Shown: positions 6,934 through 15,104, numbered from the stretch's first letter. The stretch is 21,678 nucleotides of DNA from Ilumatobacter sp. (GCA_018666235.1 JABJAB010000069.1:1-21678), one strand, 5' to 3'. Notes: generated by a model from the sequence alone, not told the origin. Numbers and translations are program-made.

Positions 6934-7736
6934 CGGTCGTCGACCCCCCGGGCGGTGTCGCCGAGCTCGGCGCCACGCAGGGCCTCACGTACTTCGGTGA
7001 TCTTCTTGTAGAACGTCTCGTCCTCGCGCGTGTCGTCGTCTCGTGCCGCACCGAGATCCACGTCGATCACGTCGGTGATCTGGCCTGGGCGTGGCGACAT
7101 CACCACCACACGATTCGACAAGTACACCGCCTCGGGTATCGAGTGAGTCACGAACACCACCGTCGTGTCGGCAGCGGCACAGATTCTGAGCAGTTCAGAC
7201 TGCATGTGCTCACGGGTCATCTCGTCGAGTGCACCGAACGGCTCGTCCATCAGCAGCAGCGGTGGATGCGAGGCGAGTGCTCGGGCGATCGCAATCCTCT
7301 GTTGCATGCCTCCGGACAATTCCCACGGCCGATGGTCACCGAACTCGGAGAGCTGCACCAATTCCAACATTTCGGCGGACCGTTCCGCTCGACGCTTCTT
7401 GTCCCAGCCCTTCAGTTCCAGCGGCAGTTCGATGTTCTTGCGAACCGAGCGCCAGTCGAATAATCCAGACTGCTGGAACGCCATGCCGTAGTCCTGATCG
7501 ACCCTGGCCTGTGCCGCTGATTTGCCGTTCACCAACACATCGCCCGCAGTCGGCGACAGCAGGTTGGCAATCAGCCGGAGCAACGTCGACTTCCCACAAC
7601 CGGACGGACCAATGAGAGACACGAAGTCGCCTGCCGCGATGTCGAGATCGATGTCGCGCAGCGCCTCCAACTGGCCGACGCTCCCCGGATTGAACACCAT
7701 CGACGCTCCGTTGATTGCCACCGCATGCTCAGTCAT
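6930..7736 (-). CDS. ABC transporter ATP-binding protein
   Basis: This 268-residue nucleotide-binding subunit powers import by the adjacent permeases. All motifs are present: Walker A 'GPSGCGKST' at residues 43-51, Q-loop 'FQQSG' near 88, signature 'LSGGMQQR' at 140-147, Walker B 'LLLMDEP' at 160-166, D-loop 'ALDE', and switch His in 'VFVTHSI' at about 198. The sequence is closest in style to the SsuB/TauB/ThiZ group of nitrate/sulfonate/thiamine-precursor ATPases. It overlaps both permease genes by 4 nt (ATGA on each side), so the three subunits are translationally coupled. Confidence 0.95.
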   Translation of the reverse strand: MTEHAVAINGASMVFNPGSVGQLEALRDIDLDIAAGDFVSLIGPSGCGKSTLLRLIANLLSPTAGDVLVNGKSAAQARVDQDYGMAFQQSGLFDWRSVRKNIELPLELKGWDKKRRAERSAEMLELVQLSEFGDHRPWELSGGMQQRIAIARALASHPPLLLMDEPFGALDEMTREHMQSELLRICAAADTTVVFVTHSIPEAVYLSNRVVVMSPRPGQITDVIDVDLGAARDDDTREDETFYKKITEVREALRGAELGDTARGVDDR

Positions 7737-8587
7737 CCTGTGGCCTCCTGTGGTCGGTTCCGCATGAGCGCGAATTCCATGGCAACGACGAATCCATACA
7801 GCAAAAGGCCGAGCGCGCCTGCGCCGATGAGCGCTGTGTACACCTGTGCCGGTTCACTGGTCGCCTTTGCCGCATACTGCAACGTCGCCCTGCCGATTCC
7901 ACCGGCGAGGCCCGTCGAAATCTCGGACACGATCACACCGATCACCGATGCCGTCGCTGCCAGCTTCATGCCGGGCACGAGATAGCCCATCGATGCCGGG
8001 AGCCGCAGCTTGACCAATGTCGTCCACCAACTCGCGGCGTAACTGTCCATCAACTCGACTGAGGCGGCAGGGGCCGAACTCAGGCCCTTGAGCATCGCGA
8101 TGCTGATGGGGAAGAACGCGAGAAACGCGCCGAGGATTGACACCCACGCCCATCGTGGGAGGCCCCAGTTACCGGCGATCGTGGCGATCTGCGGCGCGAG
8201 GGCGATCAACGGCACAGTCTGGGACGCGATGACATAGGGCAACAGACCGCGCTCCACGACCCGGAAGCGCGCCATGAGAATCGCCAGTCCGACACCGACG
8301 ACCGTGCCAACGAAGAGACCGAACAACGCAAGCCGGAACGTGAACCATGCGTAACCGAGTACGGCCTGCCACACGAGCGGCGTGCCACGAGTCTCGGGAT
8401 CGAAGAACTCGGCGATCATCTCCCATGTATGTGGCATCACCCGATCGTTCGACTTCGGCAGGATCGCCCAGCCGAAGACCTCGCCGCCCGTCTCGGGGCC
8501 GACAACCTTGTACAGCTCCCATGTCGCGGCGACTGCGGCGAGCGCAACGACGAACAGCGCCGATCGCCGCGCAGCCTGCCGGATCAC
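7733..8587 (-). CDS. ABC transporter permease (SsuC/TauC-like), first subunit
   Basis: This 284-residue permease starts with a membrane anchor 'SALFVVALAAVAATWELYKVV', followed by a periplasmic stretch of about 50 residues and then the core membrane domain. The EAA loop reads 'SYAASWWTTLVKLRLPASMGYLVPGMKLA'. The insert after the first membrane segment is longer than in the partner permease, so the two subunits are not recent duplicates. The start is GTG at 8587 and overlaps the LLM oxidoreductase stop by 4 nt (GTGA). It should pair with the permease at 6154 and the ATPase at 6930. Confidence 0.92.
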   Translation of the reverse strand: MIRQAARRSALFVVALAAVAATWELYKVVGPETGGEVFGWAILPKSNDRVMPHTWEMIAEFFDPETRGTPLVWQAVLGYAWFTFRLALFGLFVGTVVGVGLAILMARFRVVERGLLPYVIASQTVPLIALAPQIATIAGNWGLPRWAWVSILGAFLAFFPISIAMLKGLSSAPAASVELMDSYAASWWTTLVKLRLPASMGYLVPGMKLAATASVIGVIVSEISTGLAGGIGRATLQYAAKATSEPAQVYTALIGAGALGLLLYGFVVAMEFALMRNRPQEATG

Positions 8588-9606
8588 TGACGAGCCACGG
8601 CCTGTTCACGCAGCGCTGGAATGACGTGCTCGCCGTACTGCTGCAGCGTGTGGTCCTTGCCATCGTGCTGGAGATAGACCGCGAACTGGTCGACGCCGAG
8701 CGCCTTCAAGGCGTTGAGCTTCTCCATCTGCGCCTCGATGGGTCCGAGGATGCAGAAGCGATCGACGATTTCATCGGGGACGAACGTGGTGTGGGTGTTG
8801 CCCGACTGGCCATGTTCGTTGTAGTCGTACTCCTGGCGACCCTTGATGTAGTCGGTCAATGCCTGTGGCACCGGGGCAGCATCGCCATAGCGAGTCACGA
8901 TGTCGGCCACGTGGTTGCCGACCATCCCTCCGAACCATCGGCACTGATCGCGCATGTATGGCAGGTCTTCGGTCGGCCCGACGTAGGCGGGCGCAGCGAT
9001 GCACATCGTGATGTCGTCCGGGTTCCGCCCCGCATCGCTCGCCGCAGTCCGGACGGCGTTGATCATCCACTCGGTGATCGACAGGTCCGCCAGCTGGAGA
9101 ATGAAACCATCGCAGGTCTCGCCGATCATCTTCAGCGCTTTGGGCCCGTAGCCGGCACCCCACACTTCGAGCTCGCTCTTGGCCGCCCACGGCAGTGTGA
9201 TCGTGGAGCCGTTGTAGTCGACGCTGCGACCGCAGCCGAGTTCGCGGATCACGTTGATCGAGTCACGCATTGTGGCCAGAGTCGTCGGCTTGCCGTTGGT
9301 GACACGGACCGCAGAATCGCCCCGACCGATGCCGCAGACCGTGCGATTGCCGTACATCTCATTGAGCGTCGCGTAGGTCGATGCCGTCACGGTCCAGTCG
9401 CGCGTCGCCGGGTTCGTGACCATCGGCCCGACAACGATATTGCGCGTCTCGTTGAGGATCTGGGAGTAGATGACGTACGGCTCCTCCCACAGGATGTGCG
9501 AGTCGAAGGTCCAGACATGGCTGAAGCCGTATGTCTCAGCACGTTTGGCTAAATCGATCACGCGCGCCGCTGGTGGTGTGGTCTGCAGTACGACTCCGAT
9601 GTCCAT
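8584..9606 (-). CDS. LLM-class flavin/F420-dependent oxidoreductase in pyrimidine operon
   Basis: This 340-residue protein has the luciferase-like (bacterial luciferase/MER) TIM-barrel fold. It opens 'MDIGVVLQTTPPAARVIDLAKRAETYGFSHVWTFDSH'-like and continues with 'VGPMVTNPATRDWTVTASTYATLNEMYGNRTVCGIGRGDSAVR', both typical of F420-dependent LLM enzymes. It resembles the subgroup annotated as CPS_4043-family F420-dependent oxidoreductases. The ATG at 9606 begins exactly at the first barrel strand. The longer open frame to 9723 would overlap dihydropyrimidinase and is rejected. The gene lies between dihydropyrimidinase (25 bp upstream) and the first permease (4-nt overlap), inside a pyrimidine-degradation operon with no dihydropyrimidine dehydrogenase. 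Reduction or oxidation of the pyrimidine ring is a reasonable inference, but cofactor and substrate are not shown by sequence. Confidence 0.88.
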   Translation of the reverse strand: MDIGVVLQTTPPAARVIDLAKRAETYGFSHVWTFDSHILWEEPYVIYSQILNETRNIVVGPMVTNPATRDWTVTASTYATLNEMYGNRTVCGIGRGDSAVRVTNGKPTTLATMRDSINVIRELGCGRSVDYNGSTITLPWAAKSELEVWGAGYGPKALKMIGETCDGFILQLADLSITEWMINAVRTAASDAGRNPDDITMCIAAPAYVGPTEDLPYMRDQCRWFGGMVGNHVADIVTRYGDAAPVPQALTDYIKGRQEYDYNEHGQSGNTHTTFVPDEIVDRFCILGPIEAQMEKLNALKALGVDQFAVYLQHDGKDHTLQQYGEHVIPALREQAVARQ

Positions 9607-9619
9607 GTTGTGATCCCGA

Positions 9620-9641
9620 TTCAGTGGATGTTCAGTGGATG
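9620..9641. repeat. Two tandem copies of an 11-bp unit at the hydA stop codon
   Basis: TTCAGTGGATG occurs at 9620-9630 and again at 9631-9641. The second copy contains the last Ile-His codons and the stop of the dihydropyrimidinase gene, and the first copy is the adjacent non-coding duplicate. The unit length equals that of the array at 4141-4184, which also sits on a stop codon. Confidence 0.9.
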
Positions 9642-11047
9642 TACTGGTTGAGGCTGCGCTTGACAAACTGGCCGTGGCCCTTGGCTCCAAGGTAGGTGTC
9701 GTTCGCCACGACGACGCGGCCACGTGAAATCACCGTGTCGACCTTGCCGTCGACTTCGAAGCCCTCGTAGGACGAGTGATCCATCGCCATATGGTGTTTG
9801 TCGTTGATACCGATCTTGGTCTTGGTGTTCGGATCCCACACGAGAACGTCTGCGTCAGCGCCGGGCTCGAGCACACCCTTCTTCTCAAGGCCAAACATGC
9901 GCGCCGGGGTGGTGCAGCAGGTCTCGACCCAGCGTTCGAGGGTCATCTCCCCCATCACCACACCCTGGTAGATCATTTCCATCCGGTGCTCCACGCCGCC
10001 CATGCCGTTCGGGATCTTCGAGAAGTCCCCGAGACCGAGTTCCTTCTGATCCTTCATGCAGAACGGGCAGTGGTCGGTGGACACCACGGCCAACTCGTTC
10101 ATCCGCAGGCCCTTCCACAGATCCTTCTGGTGGTGTTCATGCTTCGAGCGCAGCGGCGTCGAACACACCCATTTCGCCCCTTCGAACCCTGGCTGAGCGA
10201 GGTGGTCCTCGATCGACAAGTAGAGGTATTGCGGGCAGGTCTCAGCAAACACGTTGAGGCCCATGTGCTGAGCGCGCGACACCTCTTCGAGTGCCTCGGA
10301 CGCCGACATGTGCACGATGTAGAGCGGAACGTTGCCGGCGACACGAGCGAGCTTGATCGCACGGTGGGTCGCCTCCGACTCGAGCTCCTCAGGCCGGGTA
10401 TACGAGTGATATTTCGGGTCGCTGTCACCACGGGCGAGCGACTGGGCGACCAGCACGTCGATCGCAATCCCGTTCTCGGCGTGCATCATCATCAAAGCAC
10501 CCGATTCCGATGCGTTCTGCATCGCCCGCAGGATCTTGCCATCGTCGGAGTAGAAGACACCCGGGTAGGCCATGAACATTTTGAAGCTCGTGACGCCTTC
10601 GTTCTCGACGAGGTGCGTCATTGCCTCGAGCGATTCCTCGTTCACGTCACCAATGATCTGGTGGAAGGCGTAGTCGACGTGGCATTCGCCAGCGGCTTCC
10701 ACGTGTCGCGCCGCGAGGGCCTCGCGTACATCGAGCCCGACCGTCTGAGACGCGAAGTCGATGATCGTGGTGACACCGCCCCACGCCGCAGCTCGCGAGC
10801 CCGTATCGAAGTCGTCGGCGGACACCGTGCCACCGAACGGCAACGACATATGGACGTGGGCGTCGACGCCGCCAGGCACGACGTATTTCCCGGTTGCGTC
10901 GATCACAACGTCAGGTGTGATGCCGTATGCCGCAGCGTGCCCCGGAGCGAGTATCGCAGCGATCGATTCGCCGTCGATCAACACATCGGCTTCGCGCCGA
11001 CCGATCGCCGAGACGACGGTGCCGCCAGAAATCAGTGTGGTCGCCAC
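9632..11047 (-). CDS. hydA: Dihydropyrimidinase (D-hydantoinase)
   Basis: This cytoplasmic zinc amidohydrolase of 471 residues is full length for the family. It hydrolyses 5,6-dihydrouracil or dihydrothymine to N-carbamoyl-beta-amino acids. Metal ligands are visible: 'DAHVHM' (H64, H66), the carboxylated Lys in 'TSFKMFMAY' (K156), His in 'MMMHAENG' (H189), His in 'YIVHMSASEA' (H246), and the catalytic Asp in 'VVSTDHCPF' (D325). The start is GTG at 11047, because a strong GAGAGGGG Shine-Dalgarno lies 7 nt upstream. Residues read before it in the longer frame fall inside the ureidopropionase gene. It follows ureidopropionase by 13 bp and precedes the LLM oxidoreductase. Allantoinase and phenylhydantoinase relatives exist, but the neighbour gene supports the pyrimidine role. 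Confidence 0.95.
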   Translation of the reverse strand: MATTLISGGTVVSAIGRREADVLIDGESIAAILAPGHAAAYGITPDVVIDATGKYVVPGGVDAHVHMSLPFGGTVSADDFDTGSRAAAWGGVTTIIDFASQTVGLDVREALAARHVEAAGECHVDYAFHQIIGDVNEESLEAMTHLVENEGVTSFKMFMAYPGVFYSDDGKILRAMQNASESGALMMMHAENGIAIDVLVAQSLARGDSDPKYHSYTRPEELESEATHRAIKLARVAGNVPLYIVHMSASEALEEVSRAQHMGLNVFAETCPQYLYLSIEDHLAQPGFEGAKWVCSTPLRSKHEHHQKDLWKGLRMNELAVVSTDHCPFCMKDQKELGLGDFSKIPNGMGGVEHRMEMIYQGVVMGEMTLERWVETCCTTPARMFGLEKKGVLEPGADADVLVWDPNTKTKIGINDKHHMAMDHSSYEGFEVDGKVDTVISRGRVVVANDTYLGAKGHGQFVKRSLNQYIH

Positions 11048-11060
11048 TGTCAGACCCCTC

Positions 11061-11903
11061 TCAGCCTTCCACCAATTCGCCATACGCCTCGGGACGACGG
11101 TCGCGGTAGAACTGCCAGCCGTCGCGGACCTCGCGGATGAGGTCCAGGTCGAATTCACGGACGATGAGTTCAGGATCGTGCGGGCTTCCCTTGTCGCCGA
11201 CATACTCGCCGCGCGGCCCGATGAAATAGCTCTGTCCGTAGAAATCGTTCTCACCCAGCGGCTCAATGCCCACCCGGTTGATCGCTCCGACGTAGTACAT
11301 GTTTGCCACGGCTGCTGCCGGCTGTTCGATCGACCAGAGGTACTCACTCAGACCACGGTGGGTCGCTGACGGGTTGAAGACGATTTCTGCGCCGTTCAGC
11401 CCGAGCGCTCTCCACCCCTCTGGGAAGTGGCGGTCGTAACAGATGTACACACCGACCTTGCCGACGGCGGTGTCGAAGATTGGGTACCCGCCGTTGCCTG
11501 GCTTGAAATAGAACTTCTCCCAGAAGCCCTTGACCTGCGGGATGTGCTGCTTGCGGTACTTGCCGAGGTAGGTGCCATCGGCATCAATCACCGCTGCGGT
11601 GTTGTAGTACACGCCGGGTTGTTCGATCTCATACATCGGCAGGACCATCACCATGTTGAGTTCCTTGGCGAGCGCCTGGAAGCGCTTGGTGGTCGGCCCG
11701 TCAGGGATGTACTCGGTGTACTCGTAGTACTCAGCGTCCTGCACTTGGCAGAAGTACGGGCCGTAGAAGAGCTCCTGGAAACAGATGATCTGGGCACCCT
11801 GCGCGGCTGCCTCGCGCGCCGCTTCCTCGTGCTTGACGATCATCGACTCCTTATCGCCGGTCCAGTCAGTCTGGAGGAGTGCGGCTTTCACGATATTTGC
11901 CAT
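11061..11903 (-). CDS. Beta-ureidopropionase / N-carbamoyl amidohydrolase (nitrilase superfamily)
   Basis: This 280-residue cytoplasmic carbon-nitrogen hydrolase should hydrolyse N-carbamoyl-beta-alanine (or the beta-aminoisobutyrate analogue) to the beta-amino acid, CO2 and ammonia. The catalytic triad is visible: Glu44 in 'CFQELFYGPYF', Lys118 in 'GKYRKQHIP', and Cys155 in 'VYICYDRHFPEG'. 'FYFKPGNGGYPIFDT' is typical of carbamoyl-putrescine/ureidopropionase relatives. N-carbamoylputrescine amidase is the main alternative, but dihydropyrimidinase directly downstream favours the pyrimidine pathway. It is the first gene of the operon. The ATG at 11903 lies only 6 nt after a TAGTGT box, so the transcript is probably leaderless. 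Confidence 0.93.
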   Translation of the reverse strand: MANIVKAALLQTDWTGDKESMIVKHEEAAREAAAQGAQIICFQELFYGPYFCQVQDAEYYEYTEYIPDGPTTKRFQALAKELNMVMVLPMYEIEQPGVYYNTAAVIDADGTYLGKYRKQHIPQVKGFWEKFYFKPGNGGYPIFDTAVGKVGVYICYDRHFPEGWRALGLNGAEIVFNPSATHRGLSEYLWSIEQPAAAVANMYYVGAINRVGIEPLGENDFYGQSYFIGPRGEYVGDKGSPHDPELIVREFDLDLIREVRDGWQFYRDRRPEAYGELVEG

Positions 11904-11938
11904 GTCCGGACACTAACGACATGTCAGGCACCGGGCAA
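11904..11938 (-). promoter_or_regulatory. Promoter of the pyrimidine operon (leaderless)
   Basis: On the minus strand: -35 TTGCCC (11933-11938), a 17-bp spacer, -10 TAGTGT (11910-11915), then 6 nt to the ATG of ureidopropionase. The spacer contains the 8-bp palindrome GACATGTC (11918-11925), a plausible but short operator half. No Shine-Dalgarno is present, consistent with a leaderless mRNA. Confidence 0.6.
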
Positions 11939-11983
11939 TGGTCAAGGGCGAGGCGCCGTGTGAAGTCTGTGTTGCGGGAGGAA

Positions 11984-12215
11984 TCAGACGCCCTGAGTGG
12001 CGTCGTTGAGGATCCCCTCACAGGTCCGTACCAGCACTCGAGCAGCGATCGTCAGATCCGTTGAGCTCAGCGGACTCTCGGCCTTGCGCTGCCATTTGAC
12101 CAACGCCTGCTGCGCTGCGGGAATGACCGTTGCCGGATCAGCATTCGCGAGATCGAGCCGGTCGGCGACGGCGGTGCCGTTGGTTCCGAGCAGCTGTGCG
12201 CCCGCATCGCGACCT
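11984..12215 (-). pseudogene. Start-less 3' gene remnant, possibly of a dynamin-like GTPase
   Basis: The minus-strand frame between an upstream in-frame TGA (near 12213-12215) and a TGA at 11984-11986 encodes about 75 residues with protein-like composition. It includes 'GTAVADRLDLANAD', 'QQALVKWQRKAESPLSS' and 'LTIAARVLVRTCEGIL'. There is no ATG or GTG start near its beginning and no Shine-Dalgarno, so it reads as the C-terminal scrap of a longer gene. The helical 'alvkWqrkAEsPLs...aarvlVRtcEGil' pattern reminds me of the C-termini of actinobacterial dynamin-family GTPases, with low certainty. It occupies most of the 374-bp gap between the pyrimidine operon and the helicase. The rest (12216-12277) holds nothing recognisable. 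Confidence 0.45.
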
Positions 12216-12277
12216 CAGGTCACGCACTTAAGTCACTCGAGAGCGGCAATTGCTGGCCGGTCTCTCAGCTGTAGCGA

Positions 12278-15082
12278 TCAGCGGCGTTCGATGCCGGTGA
12301 GCGCGATGACAAGTCGATCCTCCTCTCGCGAGGCCTCAAGATTGACGTCTCCGAGCACTCGCCACTCGTCGTGCCCCTCGGGGTCGTGAATGGTCTGACT
12401 GACCCTTCCCGCAGCCGCGTCGAAGTCGAAACGGCTCGAGTTCCGAGCATCGCCATCGATTTCGATCGCGTCGTACTCGTCCCAGTAGGGCGCCATCAAT
12501 TCGCGAGCGTTCAGACCCTCGACTGACCCTCTCGGACGTTCGTGGCGCGCCAGTTGCTCGACCCAACGGAATGCTGCGTTGCGAACCAGCGTGCGGAACG
12601 CCCGAGCATCGGTAGTGATCGTGACCTCGCCGTGGGTCTCTTCTGACGGCGGACGCACCTCCCCGTCAACTTCTCCGTGCTCGTCGGGGTTCTGCAGTCG
12701 TTCCCACTCATCCAACAAGCTCGAGTCAACCTGGCGGACGAGCGTGCCAAGCCAGTGCGCTATCTCATCGAGCTCATCGTTCATCGCGTCGGCAGGAACG
12801 TTTTGGGTCATGCCCTTGTACACGTCCGACAGGTACCGCAAGAGCACACCTTCACTCTGTTTGAGCCCATAGTGGCCCGTGTATTCACCGAACGTCATCG
12901 ACCGTTCAAACATGTCTCTGGCAATCGACTTTGGCTTCACGGTGTTCCCCCCGACCCAGGGGTGCCTGGTGCGGAACTCGTTGAAGTCCGAGTACATCCA
13001 GTCCTTCATCGGCCGCGGTGGCTCGACCTTGCCCAGACGTTCCATCCGCTCCTCATACTCGACGCCAGACGACTTCATCTCGGCCATCAACTCATCCTTG
13101 GCCTTGCGCAGCTGAGCGTTGATCACCACCCCCGGGCTCTCCTGCACGGCCTCGACGATGGTCAGTACTGCGATCGCCCGCTGCACCTCGCCCTTTGTCT
13201 CAGCCTCGACGAGGCGCATCGTCGACTCCTCCTCGACTGGTTCCACCTCGGTCAGTCCTGTCCGTTCCTCGACCGGTTCGAAACCGACAGACGCGTCGTT
13301 TTCGTCTGTCTCCGCCCCGTCCATCTCGTCAGTCCCGTCCGCCTCGGTGGCGACATCCAGGACCAGGCCGGACAGGGCTGCGAACGGATTGTCGTTTGCC
13401 GGCGTTTCCTGATCGACAACTTTCTCACGTTCTCGCTCGCGTCGCTCGTGGCGTTGCTCGTGTGACCGTTCTTCCACTTCGAACTCGCGGTCGAGATGTT
13501 CAATTGCATCGAGCGCCCACAGCGACAGCGGTTGATGCAACGCGAACTCGTCCTGCAGATCGAAGTCGACACGTACTCGTCGGCCGTACTCGTCGGGTTC
13601 ATCGGGGAACTCGAGGAGACCGGCATCGACGAGCGAACGATAGATCGAGATGGACCGACGGATGTGGTGGCGCTGCTGCTTGCGCGATTCGTGGTTGTCG
13701 GTCATCAACGAGCGGACGGCGCGGCAGCCATCGCCCGGTCGATCGAGCAGGCTCATCACCATCTGGTGATTGACCGCGAAGCTCGACGTCAACGGCTCAG
13801 GGTCACCTTCGACCAGCCTGGTGAACGTGCCTTCGTCCCAGTGGGCGTAGCCACGATCGGGCGCCTTCTTCTTGACGAGCTTCTTTTTCTTCTTCGCGTC
13901 CTCCGCTGCCTTTTGCAGCATCTGCTGATTCATCACGACGTGCTCGGGCGCTTGGGCCCACACATCACCGCTGTCGTCAAAGCCGCGTCTACCCGCCCGC
14001 CCGGCGATCTGCTGGAACTCGCGCACGCGCAGGAGCCGCGTGCTGGTGCCGTCGTACTTGCAGAGCTGGGTGAACAACACCGACCGAATCGGCACGTTGA
14101 CGCCGACACCGAGTGTGTCAGTACCGCAGATGATCTTGAGGAGCCCCGCCTGCGCCAACCGCTCGACGAGGAGTCGATACTTCGGGAGAAGGCCGGCGTG
14201 GTGCACCCCCACTCCTCCGACGAGAAAACGTCGCAAGCCCTTGCCGAACGGCGAATCAAATCGGAATCCGCCGATCAACTCCTTGACCTGTTGCTTCTCA
14301 TCCTTGCTCAGCGGGTCGAGGCTCAGGTAACTCTGCGCCGCCTCGGTTGCCTCGCGCTGCGTGAAGTGCACGAGATAGATCGGTGCTCTGCCGGACTCAA
14401 GGAGCGCTTCGATCGATTGATGCAGTGTCGACGTTCGATACTCGAAGTGCAGCGGCACCGGTCGCTGCGTCGACTTGACCAGCGCCGTATCTCGACCGGT
14501 TCGCCGGGATAATTCCTCTTCGAAGAATCGCGTGTTGCCGAGCGTCGCCGACATCAGCAGAAACTGACAGTGCGGAAGTTCGAGGATCGGTAACTGCCAG
14601 GCCCAGCCGCGTTGTGGGTCGGCGTAGAAGTGGAACTCGTCTGCGATCACGATGTCGACGCCCGTGCGGTCACCGTCGCGCAACGCCCAGTTCGCGAGGA
14701 TTTCAGCGGTGCAGCAGATGATCGGCGCGTCGGGGTTGATCGATCCGTCGCCGGTGATCATCCCGACACGCTCCGGCCCGAACTGCCGGCACAGCTCGAA
14801 GAACTTCTCGCTGACCAATGCCTTGATGGGGGCGGTGTACACGCTGCGTTGATCGCGCCCAAGACCGACGAAGTGAGCAGCGACCGCGACGAGTGACTTA
14901 CCCGACCCGGTCGGCGTATTGAGGATCACGTTGCTGCCTGCGATCAGTTCGAATGCGGCTTCCTCCTGCGCCGGGTACATCTCGATGCCCTGCTCGACTG
15001 TCCAATTGGTAAAGCCATCGAGCAACGCCGACTCGTCGGGCGCAGGCGGCAAATGCTGCAGGATGGGTGGTAGGTCACTCAT
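12278..15082 (-). CDS. DExH-box superfamily 2 helicase with DUF3516-like C-terminus
   Basis: This 934-residue protein is an ATP-dependent RNA/DNA helicase of the Ski2/Mtr4-like group. Visible motifs are Walker A 'TPTGSGKS' (56-63), 'TAPIKALVSEKF' (motif Ia), DEFH (148-151), 'LMSATLG' (motif III, about 178), 'CGTDTLGVGVNVPI' (motif V) and 'QIAGRAGRRG' (motif VI). A Lys-rich patch 'KKKKKLVKKK' and a charged region with acidic low complexity interrupt the middle. The last 200 residues ('WMYSDFNEFRTRHPWVGG...KQSEGVLLRYLSDVYKGM') match the actinobacterial DUF3516 type, likely an RNA-processing helicase. The ATG at 15082 was chosen because the sequence before it overlaps the divergent gene. An ATG at 15106 is an alternative. 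Confidence 0.88.
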   Translation of the reverse strand: MSDLPPILQHLPPAPDESALLDGFTNWTVEQGIEMYPAQEEAAFELIAGSNVILNTPTGSGKSLVAVAAHFVGLGRDQRSVYTAPIKALVSEKFFELCRQFGPERVGMITGDGSINPDAPIICCTAEILANWALRDGDRTGVDIVIADEFHFYADPQRGWAWQLPILELPHCQFLLMSATLGNTRFFEEELSRRTGRDTALVKSTQRPVPLHFEYRTSTLHQSIEALLESGRAPIYLVHFTQREATEAAQSYLSLDPLSKDEKQQVKELIGGFRFDSPFGKGLRRFLVGGVGVHHAGLLPKYRLLVERLAQAGLLKIICGTDTLGVGVNVPIRSVLFTQLCKYDGTSTRLLRVREFQQIAGRAGRRGFDDSGDVWAQAPEHVVMNQQMLQKAAEDAKKKKKLVKKKAPDRGYAHWDEGTFTRLVEGDPEPLTSSFAVNHQMVMSLLDRPGDGCRAVRSLMTDNHESRKQQRHHIRRSISIYRSLVDAGLLEFPDEPDEYGRRVRVDFDLQDEFALHQPLSLWALDAIEHLDREFEVEERSHEQRHERREREREKVVDQETPANDNPFAALSGLVLDVATEADGTDEMDGAETDENDASVGFEPVEERTGLTEVEPVEEESTMRLVEAETKGEVQRAIAVLTIVEAVQESPGVVINAQLRKAKDELMAEMKSSGVEYEERMERLGKVEPPRPMKDWMYSDFNEFRTRHPWVGGNTVKPKSIARDMFERSMTFGEYTGHYGLKQSEGVLLRYLSDVYKGMTQNVPADAMNDELDEIAHWLGTLVRQVDSSLLDEWERLQNPDEHGEVDGEVRPPSEETHGEVTITTDARAFRTLVRNAAFRWVEQLARHERPRGSVEGLNARELMAPYWDEYDAIEIDGDARNSSRFDFDAAAGRVSQTIHDPEGHDEWRVLGDVNLEASREEDRLVIALTGIERR

Positions 15083-15104
15083 GAGGTGCCCATAGTCTGC
15101 ACAC
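15083..15104. promoter_or_regulatory. Compact divergent promoter region, helicase / DUF2007-like gene
   Basis: Only 22 bp separate the two divergent starts. On the plus strand TAGTCT (15093-15098) ends 6 nt before the ATG at 15105. On the minus strand GACTAT (15092-15097) ends 9 nt before the helicase ATG. The two -10-like boxes therefore overlap almost completely, as in bidirectional bacterial promoters. -35 elements are not obvious. Confidence 0.4.

Noticed and set aside
8347..9552. 401-codon plus-strand open frame
   Set aside because: It is antisense to the LLM oxidoreductase and a permease. It has no recognisable motifs and low-complexity Arg-rich parts.
9776..11140. 454-codon plus-strand open frame
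   Set aside because: It is antisense to dihydropyrimidinase, which has all its metal ligands. No domain is visible in the plus-strand frame.
400..11903. A Rut pyrimidine pathway (RutC = RidA, RutA = LLM, RutD = hydrolase)
   Set aside because: The RidA and hydrolase genes are outside the operon. The operon contains the reductive-pathway enzymes dihydropyrimidinase and ureidopropionase instead of a RutB-type isochorismatase-fold hydrolase.
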